Source of the DNA: Acidobacteriota bacterium
GTDB taxonomy: Bacteria > Acidobacteriota > Vicinamibacteria > Vicinamibacterales > 2-12-FULL-66-21
DNA: 64,000 bases
Assembly: GCA_003222675.1 (NCBI GenBank)
Contig: QHWT01000071.1
Span: 62,001-126,000, forward strand
Direction of reading: 5' to 3'
A program made the position numbers and the translations under genes. This document shows positions 1 through 9,100 of this stretch, piece by piece; the stretch's first letter is position 1, and every line of letters begins with the position of its first letter. The notes under the pieces are model-generated. The model made no database searches. It was not told the DNA's origin and saw only the letters and a list, made by a program, of their open reading frames with translations.

Positions 1-15
1 GCGGAGAGACTTCAA

Positions 16-909
16 GTGACGCGTGCCGGCGCAGGCGCTGCGGCCACGGTCTGTCTTGGCGCAGCCGTGGCGCTGCACGCGGCGCAGGACGCACGATATC
101 CTTCGCCTGCCATCGATCGTCCCGAGCTTCTCTACGTGCGATCGGGTGACACGATCAAGCGGCTCGCGCTCGATTACGACGCGTTCGCGGCGGACGTGTA
201 CTGGATCCGCGCCCTGCAGCATTTCGGCGGCGAGCGGACCGCGCCGCCCGATCACGTGCGTGACTACGCGCTCCTCTACCCACTGCTCGATTTGACGACG
301 ACGCTCGATCCGTACTTCAGCATCGCGTATCGCTTCGGCGCGATTTACCTTGGCGAGCCGTATCCCGGCGGGCCGGGGCGCGCGGATCTTGCGATGACGC
401 TGCTGCGGAAGGGGCTCGCGGCACAGCCGCAGAAGTGGCAGTACATGCAGGATATCGGCTTCGTCTACTACTGGCATTTGCAGGACTACAAGTCCGCGGC
501 GACATGGTTCCAGCGCGCCTCGGAGATCCAGGGGGCTCCATCCTGGCTGCGGCCGCTGGCCGCTGTGACGCTGGCCGAAGGCGGGCATCGGAGCGCGTCG
601 CGCGCGCTCTTCGGGCAGCTTGCCGAATCCGAGGAGCCGTGGCTGCGCGACGCGGCCCGGTTGCGGCTCCGGCAGCTCGATGCGATGGACGTCATCGACG
701 CGCTCCAGGCGCGCGTGGCGCTGTATCAGCGCGAGCACCCCGGCGAGCCCGTCACGTGGCAGAAGCTCGTCGCCGCTCGTCTCGTGCCGAGCGTACCGGT
801 GGATTCCGCCGGCGTGCCTTTCATCATCGAGGCCACCGGACGCGTGACGGTGGCGCGGGAATCGCCGCTCTTTCCGCTCCCCGGGCAGAAACCGGACAAC
901 TCGTCGTGA
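16..909 (+). CDS. Secreted/anchored TPR-like protein upstream of prepilin peptidase
   Basis: 297 residues from a GTG preceded by GGAGAG seven bases upstream, so this start is credible, although the frame is open to the window edge. Residues 5-23 are a hydrophobic Ala-rich segment that looks like a signal peptide or anchor. The body is helical with TPR-like stretches around residues 90-190, where Tyr/Trp-rich motifs cover the region YMQDIGFVYYWHLQDYKSA, but no exact family can be named. Its stop overlaps the pilD start by one base, so the two are translationally coupled and it probably works in pilus or secretion assembly. The function is inferred from context only. Confidence 0.7.
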   Translation: MTRAGAGAAATVCLGAAVALHAAQDARYPSPAIDRPELLYVRSGDTIKRLALDYDAFAADVYWIRALQHFGGERTAPPDHVRDYALLYPLLDLTTTLDPYFSIAYRFGAIYLGEPYPGGPGRADLAMTLLRKGLAAQPQKWQYMQDIGFVYYWHLQDYKSAATWFQRASEIQGAPSWLRPLAAVTLAEGGHRSASRALFGQLAESEEPWLRDAARLRLRQLDAMDVIDALQARVALYQREHPGEPVTWQKLVAARLVPSVPVDSAGVPFIIEATGRVTVARESPLFPLPGQKPDNSS

Positions 910-1685
910 TGGACGTGCCGGTCGGCTTTGTGTTCGCCGTGCTCATCGCGACCGGGCTCATCGTCGGCAGCTTTCTCAACGTCTGCATCTACCGCATTCC
1001 GCGCAAGCGATCGATCGTGTGGCCGGCCTCGCGCTGCGCGTCCTGCGAACGTCCGCTCGCGTGGTTCGAAAACCTGCCCGTGCTCAGCTACGCCGCGCTA
1101 CGGGGGCGCTGCCGCACGTGCGGCACGCGCATCTCGATCCGATATCCGATTGTGGAGCTCGTGACGGCCGCCGCCTTCGCACTCGATTTCCTGGCGTTCG
1201 GGCTCACGCCGCTTTTTGCCGTGCGGGTGTTGTTCGCCTGCGCGATGATCGTGCTGTTCGCGATCGATCTGGAGCATCAGCTGCTGCCGAACGTGATCAC
1301 CGTGCCCGGCAGCCTCATCGGCTTTCTCGCGAGCCTCTTTCTTCCGCCGGGGCCGGCGATGTCGCTTGCGGGGATCGCGGCCGGCGGAGGATTGTTGTGG
1401 CTGATTATCGAGGTGTGGCTCCGGCTTCGCGGCGTCGAGGCGATGGGCTTCGGCGATGTGAAGATGCTGGCAATGATCGGCGCGTTTCTCGGGCTCAAGC
1501 TGGCGATCCTGACGTTCATCCTGTCGTCGCTCATGGGCGGGGTGATCGGCCTCTTCGTGATCGCGACGCGCCGCGGCGGGATGGCGACTGCGCTGCCGTA
1601 TGGGACGATGCTCGCCGTCGCGGCGTTCATCGCGAGCGTCGCGGGAGAGCGGCTCATTGATTGGTATGTGCATCTGTATCTGTAG
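909..1685 (+). CDS. pilD: Prepilin peptidase / N-methyltransferase (A24 family)
   Basis: 258 residues. This is a polytopic inner-membrane aspartic protease that cleaves type IV prepilin leaders after Gly and methylates the new N-terminal residue. The cytoplasmic zinc-binding loop has two CxxC pairs (C43/C46 and C68/C71). The two catalytic aspartates are D120 (FAIDLEH) and D183 in the GFGDVK motif. The start chosen is the ATG that overlaps the upstream stop by one base. An in-frame upstream extension to 435 is open but runs through the TPR gene in another frame and has no signature. Its substrates are probably the four prepilin-like proteins encoded 1.5-4 kb downstream. Confidence 0.95.
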   Translation: MDVPVGFVFAVLIATGLIVGSFLNVCIYRIPRKRSIVWPASRCASCERPLAWFENLPVLSYAALRGRCRTCGTRISIRYPIVELVTAAAFALDFLAFGLTPLFAVRVLFACAMIVLFAIDLEHQLLPNVITVPGSLIGFLASLFLPPGPAMSLAGIAAGGGLLWLIIEVWLRLRGVEAMGFGDVKMLAMIGAFLGLKLAILTFILSSLMGGVIGLFVIATRRGGMATALPYGTMLAVAAFIASVAGERLIDWYVHLYL

Positions 1686-1695
1686 GCAGGAGGCA

Positions 1696-1730
1696 GACTC
1701 CTGACTTCTGACTCCTGACTTCTGACTACT
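1696..1730 (+). repeat. Tandem heptamer array (GACTNCT)
   Basis: Five exact 7-base units, GACTCCT and GACTTCT alternating and then GACTACT, fill the 52-base gap between pilD and the kinase gene. The ten bases before it also read as two 7-mers (AGGCAGG, AGGCAGA). The array ends eight bases before the kinase ATG and replaces any recognisable Shine-Dalgarno. Confidence 0.8.
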
Positions 1731-1737
1731 CGTCCTT

Positions 1738-3006
1738 ATGACTCGTAGCGGCTACTTGCTCCTCGGCCTCACGGCGATCGTCGGCATGCTGGCGGCGGTG
1801 CTGGCGTTCGCCGTGCTGCGGTTGTTTGCCGCCGCGCGCGCGGCGGCGAAAGCGGAGAAGACCGAAGGGACGGAGACGGCCTTCATGGCCGCGGCCATGG
1901 AAGACGCGGTGCAGCGCCTGCGCGACCAGGAGCGCGCGATGAAGGCGCGCGCGGAAGCATCCGAGCGGTTGAGCAGCGAGATCATCGCGAGCATGACGTC
2001 GGGGCTGCTCGTCGTCAGCGAGGATCGTCACGTGCGCTCGCTGAATCCCGCGGGACGCAAGATGCTGGCCCTTCCCGAAGCGGACTGGTCGGGTGAATTC
2101 CGGGAGGTGCTCGTCGGCGCGGCACCACTTGCCGATGTCGTCGAAGAATGCCTCACATCCGCGCGTCCAATCGTGCGGCGCACGATCGCGCTCAAAGGAG
2201 CCGGCGCGGCGCATCTTGGCGTGACCGCATCGCCCATTCGCGACGAAACGGGGCGCGCGCACGGCGCGATGTGTCTCTTCAGCGATCTGAGTGAAATCGT
2301 CGAGCTCGAAGATCAGCTGCGCCTGAAAGACAGCCTCGCGCGCCTTGGCGAGCTGACGGCGGGCATCGCGCACGAATTCCGGAACGGCCTCGCGACGATC
2401 CACGGATACGCGCGGCTGCTGGACCTCGAGCGGCTGCCTGCCGACTTCCGTCCGTACGTGCAGGGCATTCGCGACGAGACCGAGGCGCTCGGCCAGGTCG
2501 TCACGAACTTTCTGAACTTCGCGCGGCCAACCGAGCTGGCGCTGGCGCCGGTGGACATGGCCGCGATCGCGGACCGTGCGGCGGAGGAAATCCGCGGCGA
2601 GGCGCGCTCACGCGGCGGCGACGTGAACGTGCGCGGCGAGTTCGTCCCCGTCGATGGTGATGAAGTGCTCCTGCGCCAGGCCTTCAGCAACTTGTGCCGC
2701 AACGCGCTCGAAGCGTGCGCCGACGCGCGAATCAAGCCGCACATCACAATCGAGGGAGTCCGCGACGAGGCGCAGGGCGTGCTGCGCGTCAGCGTGATCG
2801 ACAACGGCCCGGGCATCAACGAGACAATCGCGCCGCGGATGTTCCGCCCGTTCGTCACCACCAAGGCCCGCGGCACCGGTCTCGGACTCGCCCTCGTTCA
2901 GAAGATCATCGTCACGCACAACGGGCGCGTGGCCGCGCAGCCCGAGACGGGTGGCGGCGCGCGCTTCGTGGTCACGCTGCCGCTCCGCGACCCGACGCTT
3001 CCATAA
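1738..3006 (+). CDS. PilS/NtrB-like sensor histidine kinase
   Basis: 422 residues. One N-terminal membrane segment (about 6-28) is followed by a coiled stretch (45-80), a PAS-like domain (about 80-190) and a complete HisKA-HATPase core. The phosphoacceptor is H212 in AHEFRNGLATIHGYARLL. The N box is at N322 (NLCRNALEA), G1 is DNGPGI from D355, and G2 is GTGLGL at 379-384. This is the domain order of NtrB/PilS kinases whose partners are sigma-54 activators. The NtrC-type regulator at 11198 has no kinase beside it and is the obvious partner. The gene follows pilD and precedes the minor pilins. Confidence 0.88.
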   Translation: MTRSGYLLLGLTAIVGMLAAVLAFAVLRLFAAARAAAKAEKTEGTETAFMAAAMEDAVQRLRDQERAMKARAEASERLSSEIIASMTSGLLVVSEDRHVRSLNPAGRKMLALPEADWSGEFREVLVGAAPLADVVEECLTSARPIVRRTIALKGAGAAHLGVTASPIRDETGRAHGAMCLFSDLSEIVELEDQLRLKDSLARLGELTAGIAHEFRNGLATIHGYARLLDLERLPADFRPYVQGIRDETEALGQVVTNFLNFARPTELALAPVDMAAIADRAAEEIRGEARSRGGDVNVRGEFVPVDGDEVLLRQAFSNLCRNALEACADARIKPHITIEGVRDEAQGVLRVSVIDNGPGINETIAPRMFRPFVTTKARGTGLGLALVQKIIVTHNGRVAAQPETGGGARFVVTLPLRDPTLP

Positions 3007-3025
3007 TTGTTACGAACCGTAACAA
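3007..3025. promoter_or_regulatory. Perfect palindrome, candidate activator (enhancer) site
   Basis: TTGTTACG, three bases (AAC), then CGTAACAA: an 8-bp perfect inverted repeat centred at 3016. It begins one base after the kinase stop and lies about 130 bases upstream of the -12 element of the sigma-54 promoter at 3135, the usual distance for an NtrC-family enhancer. Binding by the regulator encoded at 11198 is inference. Confidence 0.45.
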
Positions 3026-3027
3026 AA

Positions 3028-3044
3028 GCGGGCATCCAGCCCGC
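3028..3044 (+). terminator. Hairpin after kinase gene
   Basis: GCGGGC, loop ATCCA, GCCCGC: a perfect 6-bp stem 22 bases after the kinase stop. It has no T-tract, so it is a weak terminator candidate or part of the regulatory region. Confidence 0.25.
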
Positions 3045-3134
3045 ATACGGCCCTGTAATCGGCCGTTCGGCGCGACAGGTAAGCCTCCACAATCAAATAA
3101 GTTAGCTGGTTCCGGACAACCGCTGGTCCGGCTG

Positions 3135-3150
3135 TGGCAACGCCATTGCT
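3135..3150 (+). promoter_or_regulatory. Sigma-54 (-24/-12) promoter of the minor-pilin operon
   Basis: TGGCAACGCCATTGCT matches the RpoN consensus TGGCACG-N4-TTGCW with exact GG-to-GC spacing. The predicted transcription start is near 3161, just before the first pilin gene. It sits between a PilS-like kinase and pilins, with an NtrC-class activator in the same locus. Confidence 0.75.
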
Positions 3151-3162
3151 CAGATTGAAGGC

Positions 3163-3714
3163 ATGCGGCGGATGTTGAACCACGACGCGCGCGGGTTTTC
3201 ACTCATCGAGCTGGTGCTGACGTTGGCAATAGCTGCAACCCTGGCGGCTATCGCGGTGCCTGCGTTCAGCTCCGTGAGCGATTCTACAAAGCTTTCCAAT
3301 GCCGCCCAGCAGGTGGAGCGCGAGTTGCAAAAGGCGCGAATGAAAGCGGTCGCGAACAACACACCGCTTCGATTCCGCACCAACTGTCCGTCCACAGGCT
3401 ATTTCCGGATCGTGGAGCTGCTCGGCACGAGCGCCGATACGCCCACGACGCGGTGTGACGCGGCGACCTATACATGGCCCGCCGCCGACACCGACTTGTC
3501 GACGACACCGAATTTCGACGGACCGGTGCGGCAGATGTTGAACAGCGCAACGGTCACCACAGCCTCGATCGAATTCCGTCCCGACGGCACGGCGTGGGAT
3601 ACGTCGAGCGGTACGGCCACCGCGATCACCTCATCGATCACGATCACGGTGACGCGCAGCGGCAAAACGAAAGCGATTACGGTGAATAACCTTGGCAAAG
3701 TCTTACTCCAGTGA
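3163..3714 (+). CDS. Minor pilin, FimT/GspH type
   Basis: 183 residues. A type III (prepilin) leader ends in Gly, followed by FSLIELVLTLAIAATLAAIA with Glu at +5, the signature cut by PilD. The rest is a GspH/FimT-like globular domain rich in Thr and Ser with two Cys. Minor pilins of this type prime assembly and cap the pilus tip. Two starts are possible: ATG 3163, or ATG 3172, which gives an 8-residue leader and fits better if transcription starts near 3161. The gene overlaps the next pilin by 23 bases, showing a tight operon. Confidence 0.85.
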   Translation: MRRMLNHDARGFSLIELVLTLAIAATLAAIAVPAFSSVSDSTKLSNAAQQVERELQKARMKAVANNTPLRFRTNCPSTGYFRIVELLGTSADTPTTRCDAATYTWPAADTDLSTTPNFDGPVRQMLNSATVTTASIEFRPDGTAWDTSSGTATAITSSITITVTRSGKTKAITVNNLGKVLLQ

Positions 3715-4288
3715 ACGGGGCTTCAGCCTTGCGGAAGTAGCCGTCGCGACCGGCATGCTGGCGGTCGTGTCGCTCGGCGTCGCGCAGATGTTCGCGCTGT
3801 CGACCGAGAAGAATCTTGCCGCGAAGCACCAGGTGTCGACCACAACGATGGCGACGCAGAAGATGGAGCAGTTGCGCGGGTTGACGTTCTCTTACGACGG
3901 CGGCGGGCTCGGGTTGCCTGTCACCGACACGACAACGAACCTGACGCTGTGCACTCCCGACACGACCGGCCACGGCCTCGACCCGTCACCAGCGACGCCG
4001 ACCGCGAATGCGTCGCTCGAATCGAACACCCGGGGATACGTCGACTTTCTCGACGGGCGCGGCACCTGCGTCTCCGCGAGCGGAGGCACCACGGCGCCGT
4101 CGGGCTCGGTGTATACGCGCCGCTGGGCGATTCAGCCGCTGCCGACCAACCCGAACAACTCGCTGGTCTTGACGGTCCTCGTCACGCCGACTGCCAAGGA
4201 AAGCCGCCGGACTATTTCATCGGACGGCCGCACGCGGCTCGTCGAGGACGCGATGCTCATCAGCGTGCGCACGAGGAAGGCACCATGA
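3692..4288 (+). CDS. pilV: Minor pilin, PilV-like
   Basis: 198 residues starting at a TTG inside the previous gene. The leader MAKSYSSERG is followed by FSLAEVAVATGMLAV, a clear prepilin cleavage site with Glu+5. No ATG or GTG in frame would keep the leader. The C-terminal part is a typical poorly conserved PilV-like domain with Cys pairs. The order FimT-PilV-PilW-PilX-PilY1 is the conserved minor-pilin cassette that forms the priming complex. The gene ends with a four-base ATGA overlap with pilW. Confidence 0.82.
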   Translation: MAKSYSSERGFSLAEVAVATGMLAVVSLGVAQMFALSTEKNLAAKHQVSTTTMATQKMEQLRGLTFSYDGGGLGLPVTDTTTNLTLCTPDTTGHGLDPSPATPTANASLESNTRGYVDFLDGRGTCVSASGGTTAPSGSVYTRRWAIQPLPTNPNNSLVLTVLVTPTAKESRRTISSDGRTRLVEDAMLISVRTRKAP

Positions 4289-5364
4289 CGCGCGAACACG
4301 GCTACTCGCTGATCGAGGTGCTCGTGTCGATGGCGATCATGATGGTCATCACCGGCGCGATCTTTCAGCTGGTGAACCCGTCGCAGTCCACCGCGCAAAT
4401 CCAGCCGGAAGTACAGGACATGCAACAGCGGATGCGTGTCGGGGCCGACACGCTCTTCAAGGATCTCGTCATGGCCGGCGCCGGCCCCTACCAGGGCGCG
4501 GTGACCGGCTCGTTGATGGGATTCTTTGCCCCGATCATTCCACGACGCACGGGCAAGACGTCGCCGGACTCGTACACCGCCGCATTCGACGACCGCCTCA
4601 CGATCACGTACGTGCCGAACACGTACTCGCAGACCTCGATTACCGATCCCATGCCGTCGCCATCAGCCGAACTCAAGGTTGCCAATCAGGCGAACTGCCC
4701 CGCCGGGCAGGAGCTCTGTGGCTTCCACGAAGGCGACGAGGTCATCATTTTTGACTCGAGCGGCCACTTCGATACGTTCACGATCACCCAGGTGCAGGAC
4801 TCAGCCGGTCACCTGCAGCATCGCGGGCAGGACTTCAGCTACGGGTATCAGCCCGGCGCCTCGATCACGCAGGTGAAGTCGCACACGTATTATTTCGACT
4901 CAACCAATCGTCAGCTCCGCGATTACGACGGTGACGATGGCGACTACCCGGTCGTCGACAACGTAGTCGGCTTGAAATTCGAGTACTTCGGCGACCCCAG
5001 TCCACCGACCGTCCCGAAGCCTCCGTCAGGTGTCGCGAACTGTCTTTACGATTCGCTCGGGAACTACACCGCCAGCAGCATGACCACGCTGACGACGGGT
5101 GGCGGATCTCTTTCGCCGCTGCCCGTTTCGATGTTCGCGGACGGTCCATGGTGCGGCGGCGGCTCGAACCAGTTCGACGCCGATCTCTACCGCGTGCGGA
5201 AGGTCAAGGTGACGCTCCGGATCCAGACGCCGCTCGCGGCGTTGCGCGGCCGCGATAGCACGCTCTTCGCGAATCCCGGCACCAGCGTGTCCGGTCAGAA
5301 GTTCATTCCAGACCTCGTGACGTCGTTCGAGATTGCGCCGCGCAACATGAATCTGGGCCGCTGA
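4285..5364 (+). CDS. pilW: Minor pilin, PilW-like
   Basis: 359 residues from the ATG at 4285, which has a GAGGAAGG ribosome site four bases upstream and overlaps the pilV stop (ATGA). The leader MTREHG is followed by YSLIEVLVSMAIMMVITGAI, a prepilin motif with Tyr at +1 and Glu at +5. The length matches PilW. The large C-terminal domain has four Cys. It is expected in the tip complex with PilV, PilX and PilY1. The open frame extends upstream to 3949 but lacks pilin features there. Confidence 0.85.
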   Translation: MTREHGYSLIEVLVSMAIMMVITGAIFQLVNPSQSTAQIQPEVQDMQQRMRVGADTLFKDLVMAGAGPYQGAVTGSLMGFFAPIIPRRTGKTSPDSYTAAFDDRLTITYVPNTYSQTSITDPMPSPSAELKVANQANCPAGQELCGFHEGDEVIIFDSSGHFDTFTITQVQDSAGHLQHRGQDFSYGYQPGASITQVKSHTYYFDSTNRQLRDYDGDDGDYPVVDNVVGLKFEYFGDPSPPTVPKPPSGVANCLYDSLGNYTASSMTTLTTGGGSLSPLPVSMFADGPWCGGGSNQFDADLYRVRKVKVTLRIQTPLAALRGRDSTLFANPGTSVSGQKFIPDLVTSFEIAPRNMNLGR

Positions 5365-5366
5365 TC

Positions 5367-6170
5367 ATGACTCACCAACCTGCGACGATCGATCGGCTCA
5401 AGCGCGAAGAAGGTACAGCCCTCATCATTGCCCTGATGGCGACGATGCTGCTCACTGCGCTCGGGATGACGCTCGTGCTCACGAGCAACACCGAGACGAT
5501 GATCTCGGGCAACTACCGCAACAGCCAGGAGGCGCTGTACGCCGCAGATGCAGCGGTCGAGCGCGTCATGCAGGATCTGCTGCTCATCCCGCGCTGGAAC
5601 GACATCCTCACGGGCAACTCGACGATCACTCCGGCATGTGCCGGCGTCTCGACGTTCACGCCGGTATCGTCGACGCTCTCGGGTTTCATCGACAGCACGA
5701 CGACGCCGACGATTCCGGACAGCGGTCAGTCGATCAATCTGCTGAACGCCACGTGCACGCTGCAGAAGAGCACTGACACGCTGAACCTGTGGGGAGCGAA
5801 CAATCCCGCGTGGCGGCTATTCGCGTACGGCCGCATGCAGTCCATGCTGCCGAACAACACTATCGACAGTCAGATGTATATGGCGGTGTGGGTTGCTGAC
5901 GATCCGGCGGACAACGACGGGAATCCCTCGACCGACGCGAATGGAACGCTCACGCTACATGCGGAAGCCTACGGACCCTCGGGAACGCGGAAGGTGATTG
6001 AAGTCACGGTGGCGAAGACGTCTGGCACGGAAATCGAGCGCGGTCAGATCGCACAGCGCGGGCAGGACGAACTCAATCAGCGCGCCCGCAAGGCGGCCGT
6101 GCAGACGCCCGGCAAAGCGCTGTCCAACATGCAGATGGGTGTCCGCCCGGGCGGAATGGTGGTGCAGTGA
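5367..6170 (+). CDS. pilX: Minor pilin, PilX-like
   Basis: 267 residues starting three bases after pilW. The N-terminus has EEGTALIIALMATMLLTALG followed by NTETMISGNYRNSQEALYAADAA, the PilX N-terminal signature, where the cleavage-site Gly is followed by Thr-Ala rather than Phe. Family members start the mature protein in the same way. The C-terminal tail (about 215-267) is charged and Gln-rich. The stop overlaps the pilY1 start (TGATG), so the genes are coupled. Confidence 0.83.
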   Translation: MTHQPATIDRLKREEGTALIIALMATMLLTALGMTLVLTSNTETMISGNYRNSQEALYAADAAVERVMQDLLLIPRWNDILTGNSTITPACAGVSTFTPVSSTLSGFIDSTTTPTIPDSGQSINLLNATCTLQKSTDTLNLWGANNPAWRLFAYGRMQSMLPNNTIDSQMYMAVWVADDPADNDGNPSTDANGTLTLHAEAYGPSGTRKVIEVTVAKTSGTEIERGQIAQRGQDELNQRARKAAVQTPGKALSNMQMGVRPGGMVVQ

Positions 6171-9100
6171 TGCGACGCTTGCGGCATTTCTTGACTCCGC
6201 TCGGTGGGGCCTCTCTAGATTCCCTACCTCCCGCCTTCGCTCCAGCGTTTCGACGGAGCTACGGCGCGGCAGGCCGCTGCGCGCCCGCGGCCACCTTCGG
6301 CGACTTCGCTCCGCCGCGGGCTCGCGGCCGCAGGCGCGTGCGCGCGGCGAAAGGGATTCTCTCGGTCCTGGCAGTCCTGTGCTGGACGGTCAGCGCCTCG
6401 GCGCAGCTCGATCCGCTGACGATCCTGCGCCGCGTTCCGCCAACCGTCATCGTCGTGTTCGACACGTCGCTCGAAATGCTGACCGACGGCGCCGACACCT
6501 TCTACGATCCCGGATTCTATTCCTCCACCGCGGATCCAACAGTGATGAACGCGTTCGCGGCGGCGTCGCCGCCGATCGGAGCCGCGAAGACCTACCGTCG
6601 CGTCTTCCGGAATTTCCACTACGCGGTATCGCCCGGCAAGTACCAGGCCGATCGCATCGCGCCCGTCGCGGCGACGTGGGATCCGTCGAATGCGCTGACA
6701 TCCAACGCGGTCGCCGATACGACAACGTACTTCGCGAACACGCGGTGGCAGGTCGCGCGCAACGGCCTCGCGCAGGCGCTGACGGAAACGAATACCTCCG
6801 CCGCGCGCTGGGGTCTGCTGCGTCTGCGCCAGAAGAGTCCCGCGTGGCGCTCGACTCCGGGGGGCACGGCCGCGGGCGGCAGCGACTGCGACAAGCCGGT
6901 CACCATCCTGACAGACCCGACGCAGGCGCTCTACGGCGACACGACCCCCTGCAACGCAGGAGGCCTCGGCAAGTACGCGACCTACGCGCCGCTCCTCGGC
7001 GCCGGCGCCGCAGCAGATGCGGGATATGCGCAGTCCACCGCGCCGAGCGGCACTGTCGTCGTGACGCCGGGCGCGAACAACGCGACCGCGATGTACAACG
7101 TCGTCGCGGCGCAGGCCGGTAACCCCTCGGGAATCATTCCCGCGAGCGTGGGCGGTCGGACAGGGACGACCGACTACGCCGATCGTCCGCTGAGCTATGC
7201 GCTGGACGACGCGAAGGCTGCGGTGATGTCGGCAATGACGGGAGACTCCGCGGCAAACCGCACCTGCCGGAACTACATAATCGTGCTGGTGACGGGCGGA
7301 CAGGATTCCGGCGACGCGACGTACGTCGGCGCGAACAACGCCGCGACACGCGCGACCCAGTTTCTGACGATCACGTCGTCCGGCACGACGCGCAGCGTGC
7401 CGATTCACGTCATCGGCATCAAGGTCAAGGCTGCCGAGGAGGCGCAGCTGCAAAGCATCGCAACCAACAGCCGCGGCGTGTATCACAACGTCACGACGGA
7501 ATCGGAAGTGACGCGCTGGGTGAACTACGCCGTGCAATCCGGCTACGCCCGCCAGGCCGACATCGATGCGGGGAACCCGAGCGAGTACGTGACGGTCAGC
7601 CCGATTGTCGGCACCGTCAATCTGACCGCCGGCAAGGACTCGGCGGGCGCGGCGCTGCCGAACGATGTGGTGCACATCGGCGGCGTGTCGACGAATGCGA
7701 TCGTGCCTCAGCGCAGCAACGTGCTGATTTCCGCCGGCTTCGAGATGCCCGGCTTCTACGGCCGGTTGCGCGCGTTCCGGACCTACAAGCCGGTCACCGA
7801 CGCCACCAAGTCGAGCGGCTACAAGTTCGTCAACGACGGCACGAAGCTCTGGCCGGATCTCGACAGCCGGCCGTCGCTGGCGGGCCAGGCGCGGACCCCG
7901 TCGAGCGCGTCCAGCCGGAATGTCTACACGTACATCCCGAATGGTGCCGGCGGCGGGTCGATCGTGGCCTTCACGACGACGAACGCGTCGACGCTGGCGC
8001 CGGCCATGAACCTCACCGCGACCGCCGCAACGACCTTGATCGACTACGTGCGGCAGCAGCCTCTTGGCGCACCGATCGGATCGACACCCGCGCTCATGGA
8101 TCCTCCCTCGCTGGATCCGCCGCCGGACAACGATTACGGACGCGCGGGCTCGACCGGCACCTTCGCGGGCGATCACGAGAACCGCCGCAGCATCCTCTTC
8201 GTTGGCCTGAACGACGGCATGATGCACGCGATCGACGCGCGCACGGGCTATGAAGTGTGGGCTTTCATTCCCTACAACCTGCTGCCGAAGCTGCGGACTC
8301 TGTACGATGGTCAGTCGGTGGAGCAGTTCGAGTACTTCGTCGACAGTTCACCGAAGCTCGCCGAAGTCAAAATCAGCGGGGTGTGGCATTCTCTGCTCCT
8401 CTTCGGGCAGGGTCCCGGCGGGATCTTCTACCAGTGCTTCGACGTCAGTGAAGCGGGTATGGGCGTGGCTCCGGACAAGGACACGCTGAGCGACGTGAAC
8501 AACCTGCTGCAGAAGTTCGATTCGCCCGACGAGTCGATCGTGTTCAGGTGGGCGTTCCCGAATTACGGACATTTCGATCCGGCGATTAAGCAGACGTTCA
8601 CACTGAGCGACGGCACCCCGGGTAACAAGCTTGTTCTCTGGGGCGATCTGAGCGCGAGCGCCACCTATGCGGAGAAGACCGTCGGGTATACCTGGTCCGA
8701 TCCTGCGGTCGGCCCGCTCGACTCCACGCGCTCGGTGAACGGCGTCGTCGTCGGCTCGGGATATTTCCCCGACATCGAGTCAGCCATCACCAACCGTGGC
8801 GTATCGGGGCCAAAGGCAGGCACCACGATGTTCGTGCTCAACGCGGACACGGGAGTGTTGGTGGGGAATTCGACGGGCGCGACGTGCGGCACCGTCAGTG
8901 GCACGAGCGGCAGCGGCACCGGGTGTCTGTCGGTCGGTGACGTCAGCAACGCGCGCAAGAACGCGCTGCACGCGGACCCGACGGCGGCCGGCGATTATGG
9001 ATCGCCCGTAGTCAACAAGGCCTACATCGGCGACATCGATGGCAAGTACTGGAAGTTCGGCTTCGACAGCACGGGCGCGCTGACCGCGAACCTGATGGTC

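Noticed and set aside
3045-3134. Cyclic-di-GMP (GEMM) riboswitch before the minor pilins
   Set aside because: AAGCCTCC is present, but the conserved GACGCAAAGCC core and the tetraloop/receptor halves are not, and a sigma-54 promoter starts transcription downstream of it.
2892-3158. Short open frames on both strands across the kinase-pilin gap
   Set aside because: They overlap the palindrome and the sigma-54 promoter and lack ribosome sites or conserved features.
6224-8227. Long minus-strand open frame (667 codons) opposite pilY1
   Set aside because: It is Arg/Gly/His-rich with no domain or signal, and it is the mirror of a well-supported gene in high-GC DNA.
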